In this document: in pieces, positions 38,445 through 48,611 of the stretch | How positions within the stretch are numbered: position 1 is the first letter of the stretch | Layout of the letters: every line of letters starts with the position of its first letter | Origin: Candidatus Saccharimonadota bacterium | GTDB taxonomy: Bacteria > Patescibacteriota > Saccharimonadia > Saccharimonadales > UBA4665 | Assembly (NCBI GenBank): GCA_002746885.1 | Contig: PDRS01000005.1 | Span: 351,648 to 415,647, forward strand | Length of the DNA stretch: 64,000 bases | Direction of reading: 5' to 3' | Translations under genes and position numbers: made by a program | The notes under the pieces: generated by a model | Databases searched by the model: none | The model's input: the letters and a program-made list of their open reading frames with translations, nothing else | What the model was told of the DNA's origin: nothing

Positions 38445-39449
38445 CTAAACCTCTGTTTCGTCCTTTGTCTTCAGCGGGCGTTTTTTGATAATCTCGTAGC
38501 GTTCGCCTGTAAGCGGCGATTCCCAGTAGTCTTCGTTGATGATGTTTACGAAAGTTGTCAGACTTTTGTCGTCCATAATGATAATCTTCCCCTGATCATC
38601 AGGCATAAGCTCCAAGTCCATATCTTCGGCGTACTCAAGGGCTTTGTCCTGAGAAACTTTGCCAACTTCCAGCTTTTGCAACTTCTGAACGAGCTGTTTC
38701 TTTCCCTTGAGTAATGCGTTCAACCCCACGCCTTCTGGAAAACTCAAGCCATAGACATCCATAATTTCACGAACCTTACTTTCTGCGATAGCAGCCTCTT
38801 TTGCGTCATAGCCAAACAACGTTTTTAGCTTTGATTGACTAAACACGTACACGTCTTGTTCCAAAATAAGCAGCTGCGGGTCGGTTGAAAGGCGCAGCGC
38901 TGCTTCGGCGTCAAACGGCATGAATCTATCAGCTCGAAGCATCCACCCCTGTTTTCCCTTCATGACCTGCGCTTTTGGCAGCACTTTCGCCATATAAAAC
39001 GGCTTATCCATTTCGGCGTGGCTGACGCGCACCAAAACACCCTTCATATGATTGATGTCATGCTCATCTTCCTTAAACAGCACAATTTCACGCTCCTGCG
39101 TTCGCAGCCAGGCGAGCGTTTCGCGCAGTTTTTCCACCTTAAAGACCTGTGTACGTTGCAGTACGCCCGTTTCGGCTTCTGCTTCTTCAAAACCGCGCAC
39201 AATGAGCCCTTTGTCCGCTCCTTCGAGCACATAGTCGAGCACCTCGTCGACAAATATTGGTTCAAGCTGTTTTTTGAGACTTGCGGTGAGCGCCGTTTTG
39301 TACAGCACATAGTTTTTCGAAATAAAAAAGAGTTCAATCTTTAGTTCATCTTTGTACTGAACAAGATTATTAGCCCACGCAAAAACATCTGTCTCCTGAT
39401 ATGCGTCGCGTTCTTTTTGCAGCTGCGATTCGAGCGTTTCTTCTTCCAT
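38445..39449 (-). CDS. Kiwa KwaB-like (DUF4868-like) protein
   Basis: DPQLLILEQDVYVFSQSKLKTLFGYDAKEAAIAESKV and C-terminal FVNIINEDYWESPLTGERYEIIKK resemble the DUF4868 pattern as I remember it. ATG at 39449 is 6 nt after TACAAT. Confidence 0.65.
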   Translation of the reverse strand: MEEETLESQLQKERDAYQETDVFAWANNLVQYKDELKIELFFISKNYVLYKTALTASLKKQLEPIFVDEVLDYVLEGADKGLIVRGFEEAEAETGVLQRTQVFKVEKLRETLAWLRTQEREIVLFKEDEHDINHMKGVLVRVSHAEMDKPFYMAKVLPKAQVMKGKQGWMLRADRFMPFDAEAALRLSTDPQLLILEQDVYVFSQSKLKTLFGYDAKEAAIAESKVREIMDVYGLSFPEGVGLNALLKGKKQLVQKLQKLEVGKVSQDKALEYAEDMDLELMPDDQGKIIIMDDKSLTTFVNIINEDYWESPLTGERYEIIKKRPLKTKDETEV

Positions 39450-39533
39450 GGGAGTATTGTACCACCAACGATACACGAGGTGTGTTGTGTAATCACCGAC
39501 GCTCAGCGGACAAAGCGGCTCAGCAGCAAGCCT

Positions 39534-42281
39534 TTAGGCCGCTCGGCGTAGACGTCGTTTGAGCGGACCGCTGACACGGCTACTCCACACTCCTCGAAGC
39601 GCCTCAGCTCCCAGGTAGTAGTATGGGAAGACCGTCAGCACCAAAAATGTGCTCGAAAGCAGGCCGCATATAAGCACAACGGCAAGCCCCTGCCAAAACG
39701 GACTCGTCACCGCCAGCGGAAGCAGTGAAACCATCGCCGTCATGCTCGTCGCGAGCAGTGGCCGAAATCGCTCAGCCAGCGCCTCACGCGCCGCATCGAC
39801 TGCGCCCATACCAGCGCGGCGCGCCTGATTTGCGTAATCAGTCAGCAAAATCGTGTTTTTGATACTCAACCCAATGAGCGCAAAGAAGCCAAGCATCGCA
39901 AAGAAGCTAAAAGGATTATCCGACAGCACCAGCCCAAGCGTTACGCCAAACAAACTAAACGGTATCGCCAGAAAAATCAGCAGCGGTTGCAGCAAACTCC
40001 GGAACTGTACAGCCAGCACCGCGTAAATCACCAGCAGCACAATCGGAAGCGCCACCACGAGCGTCTGGAAACTGTTTTGGTTTTCATCCTCCTGCCCAAA
40101 GTCAAATTGCAAAGCGTCTTTTTCGACACCATAACGTGCAACCCGCTCTGGGGGGAAGGCTTTTTCAACTGCGTCTTTCGTCAGCGTCACGAGAGCCGTC
40201 GTGTCGCTGTCGACAAACCGCGCCGTCAACCCAACAAATGCGTTTCCATCAGCCCGAGTTAGCACGTCGGTAGTATCGGCTTGAATGCTTTCAAATCGCA
40301 CCTTTGAATCGTCTGCTCGGCGAATATCGGCTTTCCTGAGAAAAGCAACAACATCATCAACCAGTCGTTTTGCTCCTTCGCGATTGCTGTCGGAACGAAC
40401 TTTTGCCGTAAACGGTGAAGCCGGCGGACCGGCATCTTGCGAGCGGAAAGACACCCGCGCCTGCCGAAAGTCCTTGAAGGCAACCTTCAGTTTTTTGAGA
40501 TACTGAGGCGCCGTCGTCTCGCGCTTGCTGTAGTCTACCAGCTCTATGTAGTAGTTTGCCGACTGCGGACTAGCCGCGCCATAATGTGCGCCGTAGGCAA
40601 AATCCTCGCCCAGCACGCCCTTCAGTTTTTGCAGCGCTTCATCTGTCGCGACTTGCGCTGTTTCTATGGTTGTACCGGGGGCAAAAGCCGTCGACATTAT
40701 CAGCGTGTTTGTGTCCTTCGAGGGTGGAAAAATGTTGAATTTTACCTTTTGAAACAAAAATCCGCTTGCCCCGATAAACAGCAAACTCAGCAACACTGCG
40801 CTGCCGCCCACGAGCGACATTTTGAGCCGGCTATGCTGCGCCCATAACATCGGTGAAGCCAGTCCGCGAGCAACCTTTTGTTCCACATTGACCGCAATCT
40901 CTCGTTCAGCGTGTTTGCCTGTGTGTTTTTTGCCAAGCATAACGTATCGAGCCACAAACGGAATAAATATGAGCGCCAGAATAACACTTAGGGACAGCGC
41001 AGCGATAATAGTAACCGGGATAGCTCGAATAAACTCGCCCAATACACCACCCACAAACAACAGCGGCGCAAAACTCAGTGCCGCTGCAAGTGTTCCTGCG
41101 AGCATAGCGCGCCCCACCCTGCCGACCGCCGTAGCCACAATGTCGTCGGAGTCTTTTTTCCGCCGGCGCTGCACGTCGAGCGCTTCAACCATAATAATCG
41201 TATCGTCCACGATAAGGCTCAAACCAAGTATGAGCGAAAAGAGCGTGATGGTGTTCAGCGTATATCCAATAAGCTCAAGCAGACCAAGCGCCGCCAAAAT
41301 AATCACGAGTAAAGACAGCACAGTCATAAACGACGCCCGCACCGCAATAACCACTGAGCCAACAACCAACACAGCAAGCAAACCTTGTATCAGCGTCCAC
41401 TGCAGCTCCGAAATTTGCTGTCGTATACTCGGCGCAAAACTTGCGCTCAGTTTTGTCGAAAAGCCTTCTGCTGTATGTTTCGTATTGTACGCCTCAACCG
41501 CCGCCTGAATCTGATCGTTAAACGCAACGACATCAGCGCCATCTACTATGGTAAATCCTATCGGCACAGAGCTATAGAAAACAGTTTTTCCGTCTTTTCG
41601 TTCACCAAAACGTTCAAACTTTTTCTGAACCTCGGCCGCCTGCCCCGTCAGTGGGTTTACCGCCTTACTCAGCGGACTAATGATAGATACATCTTGCACC
41701 AGACTCAGGTTTTGCGAACGGAAAAATCGGGCAGCCGCTTCTGCGTCGGGCACGAGTTTTTTCTCTGGCATACTTGGGTTTGCTGGCGAGAAGAACGAAA
41801 CCACTGCATCATCGCCGCGATCCGTAAAACCAAAACGCGCAGCCTCAAACGACAGTTTTGCGCCAGGCGGCACGATTTGCTTGTCGACAATCTCAGCTTG
41901 AAGCTGCTTTGACGCTGCGGCCGCATCGACATCTTCTTCGTACTCCACGATGACGGTCGAAAAGTTCGCCAAGCTCTTTGCCCGCACCGACTTCACGCCT
42001 GATTGTTTTAGCAAATACTGGCTGACAGGCTTTCCGACCTCGCGGTCGACGCGTTCGGCGTCGTTGACAAAATACGTTCCCTGACCAATCGCAACTGGAA
42101 TGTTGATAGGCGGAAAACCCTCGCGTTTGAGCAGCGTCGAATAGCTCAAAATACCAAACCCAGCTACGACAAGCAGCAGCGCAGCAGTAAACCGCGGACG
42201 AGCAAAAAAGAACATAGCCAGACGCTGCAGCGGCCGCAATACCGTTGTTTTTACCGTAGAATGCCGTGCTGTTTGTTTCAT
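39534..42281 (-). CDS. RND-family efflux transporter permease (AcrB/MMPL-like)
   Basis: 915 aa; LILGLSLIVDDTIIMVEALDVQRRRKKDS; GFFALIGLSIKNTILLTDYANQARRAGMGAVDAAREALAERFRPLLATSMTAM. Confidence 0.93.
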   Translation of the reverse strand: MKQTARHSTVKTTVLRPLQRLAMFFFARPRFTAALLLVVAGFGILSYSTLLKREGFPPINIPVAIGQGTYFVNDAERVDREVGKPVSQYLLKQSGVKSVRAKSLANFSTVIVEYEEDVDAAAASKQLQAEIVDKQIVPPGAKLSFEAARFGFTDRGDDAVVSFFSPANPSMPEKKLVPDAEAAARFFRSQNLSLVQDVSIISPLSKAVNPLTGQAAEVQKKFERFGERKDGKTVFYSSVPIGFTIVDGADVVAFNDQIQAAVEAYNTKHTAEGFSTKLSASFAPSIRQQISELQWTLIQGLLAVLVVGSVVIAVRASFMTVLSLLVIILAALGLLELIGYTLNTITLFSLILGLSLIVDDTIIMVEALDVQRRRKKDSDDIVATAVGRVGRAMLAGTLAAALSFAPLLFVGGVLGEFIRAIPVTIIAALSLSVILALIFIPFVARYVMLGKKHTGKHAEREIAVNVEQKVARGLASPMLWAQHSRLKMSLVGGSAVLLSLLFIGASGFLFQKVKFNIFPPSKDTNTLIMSTAFAPGTTIETAQVATDEALQKLKGVLGEDFAYGAHYGAASPQSANYYIELVDYSKRETTAPQYLKKLKVAFKDFRQARVSFRSQDAGPPASPFTAKVRSDSNREGAKRLVDDVVAFLRKADIRRADDSKVRFESIQADTTDVLTRADGNAFVGLTARFVDSDTTALVTLTKDAVEKAFPPERVARYGVEKDALQFDFGQEDENQNSFQTLVVALPIVLLVIYAVLAVQFRSLLQPLLIFLAIPFSLFGVTLGLVLSDNPFSFFAMLGFFALIGLSIKNTILLTDYANQARRAGMGAVDAAREALAERFRPLLATSMTAMVSLLPLAVTSPFWQGLAVVLICGLLSSTFLVLTVFPYYYLGAEALRGVWSSRVSGPLKRRLRRAA

Positions 42282-42452
42282 ACCCCGTGCCGTCTCCCCC
42301 GCCTTAGATTACTTCACTACTTTAGTATAGCGGCATAACGCGGTTTTCGTAAGCGGCATAACGCCCGCATGCCCATAACCCCAGCCGCTCGCCTTCACGG
42401 AATGCGTCAGCGCAAACCGCAGCTGCTATAGCACGGCTGCCCCGTTGTTGGG

Positions 42453-43640
42453 CTAAATAATGATTTCGGCGGCATTAGGAAAGCTGTTGTAGCCCTTATG
42501 GCTCATGCTTCGGCAGTATGCGCCAACGTCATAAATGGCCATAACGTCACCTATATTCGCCCGTTTGAGTGTACGCGACGCTAGCCCTTCTGGATCGCCG
42601 GGCGCCGGTGTAAAAATGTCGCCTGTTTCGCAATTGTGCCCCACGACAATGTATTCAGCTGACTCTGTTGCGTCGTTCAGTACTTCCAGCCGGTGCTGCG
42701 CCCCGTACATACCAGGACGCGCAATGTCATTCATACCGGTGTTGAGGCGGAGAAACGCGTGGCCGTCTTTGCCGGTGTCAACCACGTCGACAATCTCCGC
42801 AAGCAATACGCCAGCGTGTCCAACCAACCAGTTTCCTGGCTCTATTTCTAAGGAAATTTCTCTACCAGTTTTTGCGGCGAAGTCGTTTCGCTGCTGCGCA
42901 AAAGCACCGGCTATAACCGCCATATCAGCTTCCTGCTCGTCGCCAAAGCGATGGATTTTATAGCCGCCGCCCATATCCACACTCACAACATCTGGCATAT
43001 TTTCGACGATATCAAGCGCAGTTGACATCATTTTGCCCCACATATTGGGGTCAGCCCCAGACCCAATATGCACATGCAAGCGATCAATTGCGACGTTCTG
43101 GGCAGCCGCCAGCGCCAATGCCTGCGGCACGTACGCGTTCCAGAGACCAAAACTGCTATTTGCTCCGCCAGTTGTCAGGCGGTTGTTATGCCCCGCACCC
43201 AAACCTGGGTTCACCCGAAGCCCAACCGTGTTCGGACGACCGTTAGTTTCGAGGAACAATTGCAGTTGATGTAGCGATGTCGCAACATACTGCACGCCGC
43301 GTGCAAGCAACTCCTTGAGCCGATGCGCTGGCTGCTGACTAGAAAGACTGATCTTTTCCCCGGGCACACCCGCGTCCAGCAAATCAAACGCTTCGTAGCT
43401 CGAACTAGCGTCAAAATGTAGTCCCAGCTCATGAAACAGCCGTATCACCTCTGGGTGATTGTTCGCCTTCATGGCGTATCTGGGGGTGAACTCACATGGC
43501 ATATGAAAGCTGAGTAACTTTTTTGCTCGCTCCTCCAGCATAGCCCGCGAGTATACAAAAAGCGGCGTTCCGCGCTCCGCCGCCAACGTCCGAAACAATT
43601 GCGCGTCCCACCCGTTCATGTCATCAGTCGTCTTTTTCAT
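42453..43640 (-). CDS. PLP-dependent decarboxylase, LysA/fold-type III family
   Basis: GTPLFVYSRAMLEERA...PRYAMKANNHPEVIRLFHELGLHFDASSSYEAFDLLDAGV...HVHIGSGADP...VDMGGGY. Confidence 0.88.
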   Translation of the reverse strand: MKKTTDDMNGWDAQLFRTLAAERGTPLFVYSRAMLEERAKKLLSFHMPCEFTPRYAMKANNHPEVIRLFHELGLHFDASSSYEAFDLLDAGVPGEKISLSSQQPAHRLKELLARGVQYVATSLHQLQLFLETNGRPNTVGLRVNPGLGAGHNNRLTTGGANSSFGLWNAYVPQALALAAAQNVAIDRLHVHIGSGADPNMWGKMMSTALDIVENMPDVVSVDMGGGYKIHRFGDEQEADMAVIAGAFAQQRNDFAAKTGREISLEIEPGNWLVGHAGVLLAEIVDVVDTGKDGHAFLRLNTGMNDIARPGMYGAQHRLEVLNDATESAEYIVVGHNCETGDIFTPAPGDPEGLASRTLKRANIGDVMAIYDVGAYCRSMSHKGYNSFPNAAEIII

Positions 43641-43776
43641 CTTAGCCACAATTGTCATACTCCGCGCCGCTTACGTTGCTGTATTTCTCGCACACAGTAT
43701 ACACTACCGCCGCTCAAGGTGTGCGCAAAGTTTTTGCAACTTCGGGTCGATGGCAGCTCGACGCAGTCGTCATGAA

Positions 43777-44253
43777 TCATATGTTCATGATACGGTATTC
43801 ATGACCAGTAGACTCGATAACTTTTATGACATCGTTCGGCCTCAGAAAGACAGTAGCGGTGTTGTCGTTTGGGTGAAAACCCAGTTCCGGCTCGCTCGTA
43901 AGCGACGCGTCCAAGATAACGTACACATTTTGCGCACCAGGGTGCAGCAGGCCAAAAACAGAAACATTGCCTGGCGGCACACCCACGAGCTCCTCTACGC
44001 GCTCTCGCTGCACAAACTGTAGCTTTTTCACGCCCAAAACCCGCGCTAGGTCTTTCATGTCGAGCCGGTTCAGCCCGCGCATAGCTACCATCCACACGTG
44101 CGCCTTTTTTTCGTCAGTAATCAGCAGCGTTTTTACTGGTACTTTTTCTGGCAGCTTTAGGCTGCTTTCTGCCACCGTGAACATTGCTTCATGTTCTTGT
44201 AGCCGATATGGCACCGCCAAATCATCTAATAACGCAAAAACCGCCGCTCGCAT
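43777..44253 (-). CDS. YbaK/ProX-like aminoacyl-tRNA deacylase
   Basis: MRAAVFALLDDLAVPYRLQEHEAMFTVAES...VKTLLITDEKKAHVWMVAMRG...GVPPGNVSVFGL. Confidence 0.85.
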   Translation of the reverse strand: MRAAVFALLDDLAVPYRLQEHEAMFTVAESSLKLPEKVPVKTLLITDEKKAHVWMVAMRGLNRLDMKDLARVLGVKKLQFVQRERVEELVGVPPGNVSVFGLLHPGAQNVYVILDASLTSEPELGFHPNDNTATVFLRPNDVIKVIESTGHEYRIMNI

Positions 44254-44276
44254 ATACCTAGTATAATACTCATATC
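44254..44276. promoter_or_regulatory. Divergent leaderless promoter with a shared -10 element
   Basis: TATAAT (44262-44267, +) and TATTAT (44268-44263, -) overlap; 9 nt from each to its ATG. Confidence 0.65.
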
Positions 44277-44522
44277 ATGGCCTTCAACCATTACGCAAAA
44301 CTGAAACGAATTCTCGCCGACGAACCAGCCGGTTGGTACATTCAACGCATCATGGAGCCAACCACAGCCAAGACATTTAAAGGCGAAGTGCGGCATTTTG
44401 ACCACTACTACCGCCTGTACCACGCCGACGGCAAACCCATAAAATATGGCAAGTTCCAGCAGCTCGACCGCCTCGCCGCCACTCTTGGCCGCTCACCCGA
44501 AGACTTACCGCTCACCGCCTGA
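44277..44522 (+). CDS. Conserved hypothetical small protein
   Basis: MAFNHYAKLKRILADEPAGWYIQRIMEPTTAKTFKGEVRHFDHYYRLY. Confidence 0.7.
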   Translation: MAFNHYAKLKRILADEPAGWYIQRIMEPTTAKTFKGEVRHFDHYYRLYHADGKPIKYGKFQQLDRLAATLGRSPEDLPLTA

Positions 44523-44565
44523 CATCCTTTGCCTGCGGCTTATAGTATACAGCCGCTTGTTGTGT

Positions 44566-46182
44566 TCACCTGCTTACTAACGCATCATATATGATGATGC
44601 TGATCGCTATGATAACCAGCGGGATCAAGAACCACGCCAGGCTCGCAACACCCAAACCAAACCGCGATCGCAAGCGCCTGCCCGTGTCTTGCGCCATTTC
44701 AAGCGCGCGACGTTCGTTGTACCGACTTGCATAGTCATTGCGGCGAGCAATGTGCCCAGCGACCGCAGAACCCGCTTTCAAGATGTCGTCAACTACTTGC
44801 GGATTGTCGCACCCAAAGCGCGGAATACGTTTTTTATACACATACAGGTAGTTGTCGATCAGTTCAACGTCATACGCCGCGGCGTGCGTCTTTAGCACTT
44901 GCATGATGTCTGGAGTCAAAATATGGCGCGCATCTGCTTCGTAGCCTTGCGGTGCATAAACGGTGAAAAACTTCTTGAAATCACCATCGAGCTGCAACTT
45001 TTGTGAAGGATTAACGAAGTCGGCGAGGTCAGAAAAAACCCCAAAATAATCATTTGAACGGCTATCGAGCAATATGTTTGGCATGTGCTGCGGCAGACGA
45101 AACCGAGCGTATACCCATCGTAGCCGACGCGCAGAATGACTCTGTCCTATGAGATATGAGTACTCACCAAATACCGTCGAGTCTGGAAACTCGATCTTTG
45201 TATGGTAGTTCTGACTACCTGGACGCTGAAATATTTTTCCAGGCTGATCAGACGAAGCAGCGCGGTCAAACGTAATCGCCGCATGATTGGCGTCTGCAAA
45301 GCGCTGCAACCGCACAACACTCCGACAGTATTTCGTGGGCAAACGCGCAACTCCAACCATGATAGCCAAAAATATGACCGCGGCGGTAATCAACCTTACA
45401 GGACCGCCAAGGTCAGATGCATTGAGATAAGCAGACGCCGCCAGCGCGACTATTGCGCTCGGTATAGCGAGCACTATCGTCGCTGCAACCGCGTCTATTT
45501 TTGATTTCCGAGTAGCCCAACAGGCACGGTACGCCTCCCTCAGCGAAACAGCCGATGACAGCGGAGTGGTGTCAACTTTCATTTGTTCGTGCATATCTGC
45601 TTTCAGTATAGCAAAACCATCCGTATAATGTGAATTACTGGGAAAACGGATGCCAAGCGCGACACGCACGAGAGCTTCTGGTGGTCTTTGGAGCAACCTC
45701 ACTTTGAGGTCATCGCCAGGTCCCCGCCGAGGGACCAGCAGGCTTTGCGCACCAACTCTGCGCGCCGAAAGGACATCTTTAAATATTTGATCGCCTACCA
45801 TGAGTACCTCTGCAGGATCAACGCCGTGATCAGCAGCGGCCCGCTGAATCATCAAAGGGCTAGGCTTCCGACAGCTAGTAGGCCGTTTCCCGGGCGGTGC
45901 AACTTTCGCCGGAGTAAACACTGGCATGCCGAAAGGCGTAAACATCGCGTCCAGCTCCTTGACTCTTTCGCCATACGCGTTGCTTATCACGCACCTATCT
46001 AAACCTGCTGCGCCCAATTTCGTCAAAGTACGGGCGACCGGCTCGTCTAATGTTGCGTGATGTTCCGTCAGCGTACCGTCGACATCAAAAGCAACAAGCC
46101 GTATGCCCGTAGTTTCGCGAAGTAGCTGAGGAAGTTCCTCTACCGCCGACAGAACGTGAGTTGGCCGCAATAGCTCTATCAT
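44566..46182 (-). CDS. HAD-family phosphatase fused to a membrane domain of unknown function (DUF3137-like?)
   Basis: LVAFDVDGTLTEH; MVGDQIFKDVLSARRVGAQSLLV; two TMs, then MPNILLDSRSNDYFGVFSDLADFVNPSQKLQLDGDFKKFFTVYAP and a C-terminal TM. Confidence 0.75.
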   Translation of the reverse strand: MIELLRPTHVLSAVEELPQLLRETTGIRLVAFDVDGTLTEHHATLDEPVARTLTKLGAAGLDRCVISNAYGERVKELDAMFTPFGMPVFTPAKVAPPGKRPTSCRKPSPLMIQRAAADHGVDPAEVLMVGDQIFKDVLSARRVGAQSLLVPRRGPGDDLKVRLLQRPPEALVRVALGIRFPSNSHYTDGFAILKADMHEQMKVDTTPLSSAVSLREAYRACWATRKSKIDAVAATIVLAIPSAIVALAASAYLNASDLGGPVRLITAAVIFLAIMVGVARLPTKYCRSVVRLQRFADANHAAITFDRAASSDQPGKIFQRPGSQNYHTKIEFPDSTVFGEYSYLIGQSHSARRLRWVYARFRLPQHMPNILLDSRSNDYFGVFSDLADFVNPSQKLQLDGDFKKFFTVYAPQGYEADARHILTPDIMQVLKTHAAAYDVELIDNYLYVYKKRIPRFGCDNPQVVDDILKAGSAVAGHIARRNDYASRYNERRALEMAQDTGRRLRSRFGLGVASLAWFLIPLVIIAISIIIYDALVSR

Positions 46183-46351
46183 TTTCCCAGCTCCTCAACA
46201 GTGTGCATAAGTTTCATTATATTCCATCTCTCCTCAATATAGTAACATTCAGGCGCTCATCTGCTTGCGCCCAACCCACCCTGCATAACAAACTAACCAT
46301 ATGGTCACAGCGTACGGTCAACCGTCACGCCATGCCTCGAAACGCAAAACG

Positions 46352-47098
46352 TTACTGCAAAGGAGCGCGAGAGCGATACCGCTCGATGAAATTTTCGAGT
46401 ATGCGCGGTGCTTGGATGTCCTGCTCCTGCTGGGCTGCGGCCACCAAAACATCGACTTCATCGGGGTGACAATACCCCGCATGCTGGTAAACACGCAACC
46501 TCAGCGCAATACCATCGGCGTCGAGTTCTGGGTGGTATTGCGTCGCGTAGACGTTATTGCCAGCTCGTACTACCTGCGCGCAAGCGTCCGAACCAGCGAG
46601 CAAATGAAGACTGTCTGGCAGCCGCGCAACACCTTCTTTGTGCCCGACAAACGCTCGAAACGACTGGTCAACACCGGCGAGTAGCGGGTCGCTGGCGCCG
46701 AGCTCGCTAACTCGCACATCCACCGCTCGAACCGGCTCAGACACACCAAAACTCATGTGCCCTCCCTGCTGCGTGACGAGTGCGCCAACACCGAGGCAAA
46801 CGCCGAGAAACGGGGTATCTGTCTGCACAATCTGCTCAATCAGTGCGAGCACATAGTCTTCGTATGCGCGCTGTTCGGGTGATTTGTGGCTATCCAGCTT
46901 CGCAAAGTTATTTGGCCCGCCGCCCATCAAAATACCGCTATAATCGTCGAGGTTGATGACGTCATAATCTTGCTCGTACAGTTTCTTGCGCACCAACTCA
47001 TGCGGCTCAAGCCCGCCAAAACGCAAAAACGCCCGATATTCATCCTCTGACGCCTCTTCCTCAGGACGCGACTGAAGCAACAAAAACGGCCTCATCAA
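46352..47098 (-). CDS. Class I glutamine amidotransferase (GMP synthase-like)
   Basis: FLGVCLGVGALVTQQGG; YATQYHPELDADGI. Confidence 0.88.
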   Translation of the reverse strand: MMRPFLLLQSRPEEEASEDEYRAFLRFGGLEPHELVRKKLYEQDYDVINLDDYSGILMGGGPNNFAKLDSHKSPEQRAYEDYVLALIEQIVQTDTPFLGVCLGVGALVTQQGGHMSFGVSEPVRAVDVRVSELGASDPLLAGVDQSFRAFVGHKEGVARLPDSLHLLAGSDACAQVVRAGNNVYATQYHPELDADGIALRLRVYQHAGYCHPDEVDVLVAAAQQEQDIQAPRILENFIERYRSRAPLQ

Positions 47099-47143
47099 GA
47101 CTCCATGATTGTTTTGATCGTGCTGACCGAAACAGACACCGTA

Positions 47144-48460
47144 TCAAACCGAAACATGTGCTATTTCACCTATCGTCACGCGTTTTTGCTCGGTCGTGTC
47201 GCGGTCGCGTACGGTCACAGTGTCGTCGTCCAGCGTCTGAAAATCGATGACGATACACTCTGGCGTGCCGATTTCGTCTTGGCGCCGATAGCGTTTGCCG
47301 ATATTGCCGTTGTCGTCCCACATGACGCGGCCCGGAGCTACGCGGCTCAGCGCCTGGTACACCGCGCGGGCTTTTTCGACCAGCTCGGGCTTGTTTTTGA
47401 GCAGCGGCGAAACAGCATAGCGAGCAGGCGCGAGATGCTCTGGCAACGCGAGATAGATGCGCGTTTCATCGTTTTGTGTATCCTCGCGGTAAGCGCTGAC
47501 TAGCACCGCCATGAGCGCGCGTTCGACGCCAAAACTCGGCTCGATAACGTGCGGTACGAAACGCTCGTTGGTGCCTTTTGTCTGGTATTCCATGCTTTTT
47601 TTGCTGACGCGCTGGATATTTGCGAGATCAAAGTCAGTGCGATACGCCAGCCCCATCAGCTCTTCGCGGCCGATCGGGTAGTCGAACTCAAAGTCAATCG
47701 TCCGTTTGGAATAATGCGCCCGATCCTCGGCCGGCACCTCTAGCTCATGCACGCGCTCAGGCGGCAGGCCGAGCGCGCCAAAAAAGCGCTTGCACTCGCC
47801 CACCCAGTGCTCGAAACTGTCCTGCCATTTGTCCGGATGTACAAAATACTCGATCTCCATCTGCTCGAACTCGCGCGACCGAAAGACAAAATCGCGCGGA
47901 CTGATTTCGTTGCGAAACGCCTTGCCCTGCTGCGCCATACCAAACGGCAGGTCGGGATAGAATGTATCGACGACGTTTTTGAAATTGGTGAAAATACCCT
48001 GGGCGGTCTCTGGTCGCAGGTAGCTGATAGATGACTCGTCGGTGACTGGCCCGACATTGGTGCGAAACATCATATTGAACAGCTTGGCTTCGCCAAATGT
48101 GCCAGTCTGTCCGCACGTCGGGCATGTGTCTGGGTCGTCGAGTTTGTCGGCGCGAAATCGCCCTTTGCACTGGCTGCATTCGACCAGCGGATCGGTAAAT
48201 GTATCGGTATGTCCGCTCGCCTGCCAGACTTTTTGGTTCATCAAAATAGCCGCATCGACGCCGTATATGTCATCGCGCTCGTCGACAAACATCCGCCACC
48301 ATAGCTGCATAATATTACGTTTGAGCGCCACACCGAGCGGTCCATAATCCCACGTGCCGCTCAGGCCGCCATAGACGTCGCTCCCCTGAAAAATAAATCC
48401 TCGCCGCTTACATAGCGACACAATATCATCTAACTGCACTTCGTTTTTTTGCTCGTTCAT
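47144..48460 (-). CDS. glyQS: Glycine--tRNA ligase
   Basis: GFIFQGSDVYGGLSGTWDYGPLGVALKRNI; RPETAQGIFTNF; FRNEISPRDFVFRSREFEQMEIEYF. Start moved to MNEQKNEV. Confidence 0.96.
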   Translation of the reverse strand: MNEQKNEVQLDDIVSLCKRRGFIFQGSDVYGGLSGTWDYGPLGVALKRNIMQLWWRMFVDERDDIYGVDAAILMNQKVWQASGHTDTFTDPLVECSQCKGRFRADKLDDPDTCPTCGQTGTFGEAKLFNMMFRTNVGPVTDESSISYLRPETAQGIFTNFKNVVDTFYPDLPFGMAQQGKAFRNEISPRDFVFRSREFEQMEIEYFVHPDKWQDSFEHWVGECKRFFGALGLPPERVHELEVPAEDRAHYSKRTIDFEFDYPIGREELMGLAYRTDFDLANIQRVSKKSMEYQTKGTNERFVPHVIEPSFGVERALMAVLVSAYREDTQNDETRIYLALPEHLAPARYAVSPLLKNKPELVEKARAVYQALSRVAPGRVMWDDNGNIGKRYRRQDEIGTPECIVIDFQTLDDDTVTVRDRDTTEQKRVTIGEIAHVSV

Positions 48461-48611
48461 ATACGCTGCAGTATACCACAATCATCCCTGTATGAGCTGG
48501 TCGAGCGGCGGCGCTCAGGTTTCATGAAAATACGACCACTCGATGGCTCAAAAAGATTAGCACAGAATTTGAAAGCGAAGAGTAACCACCACTTTCGTAA
48601 ACTTATCACAA

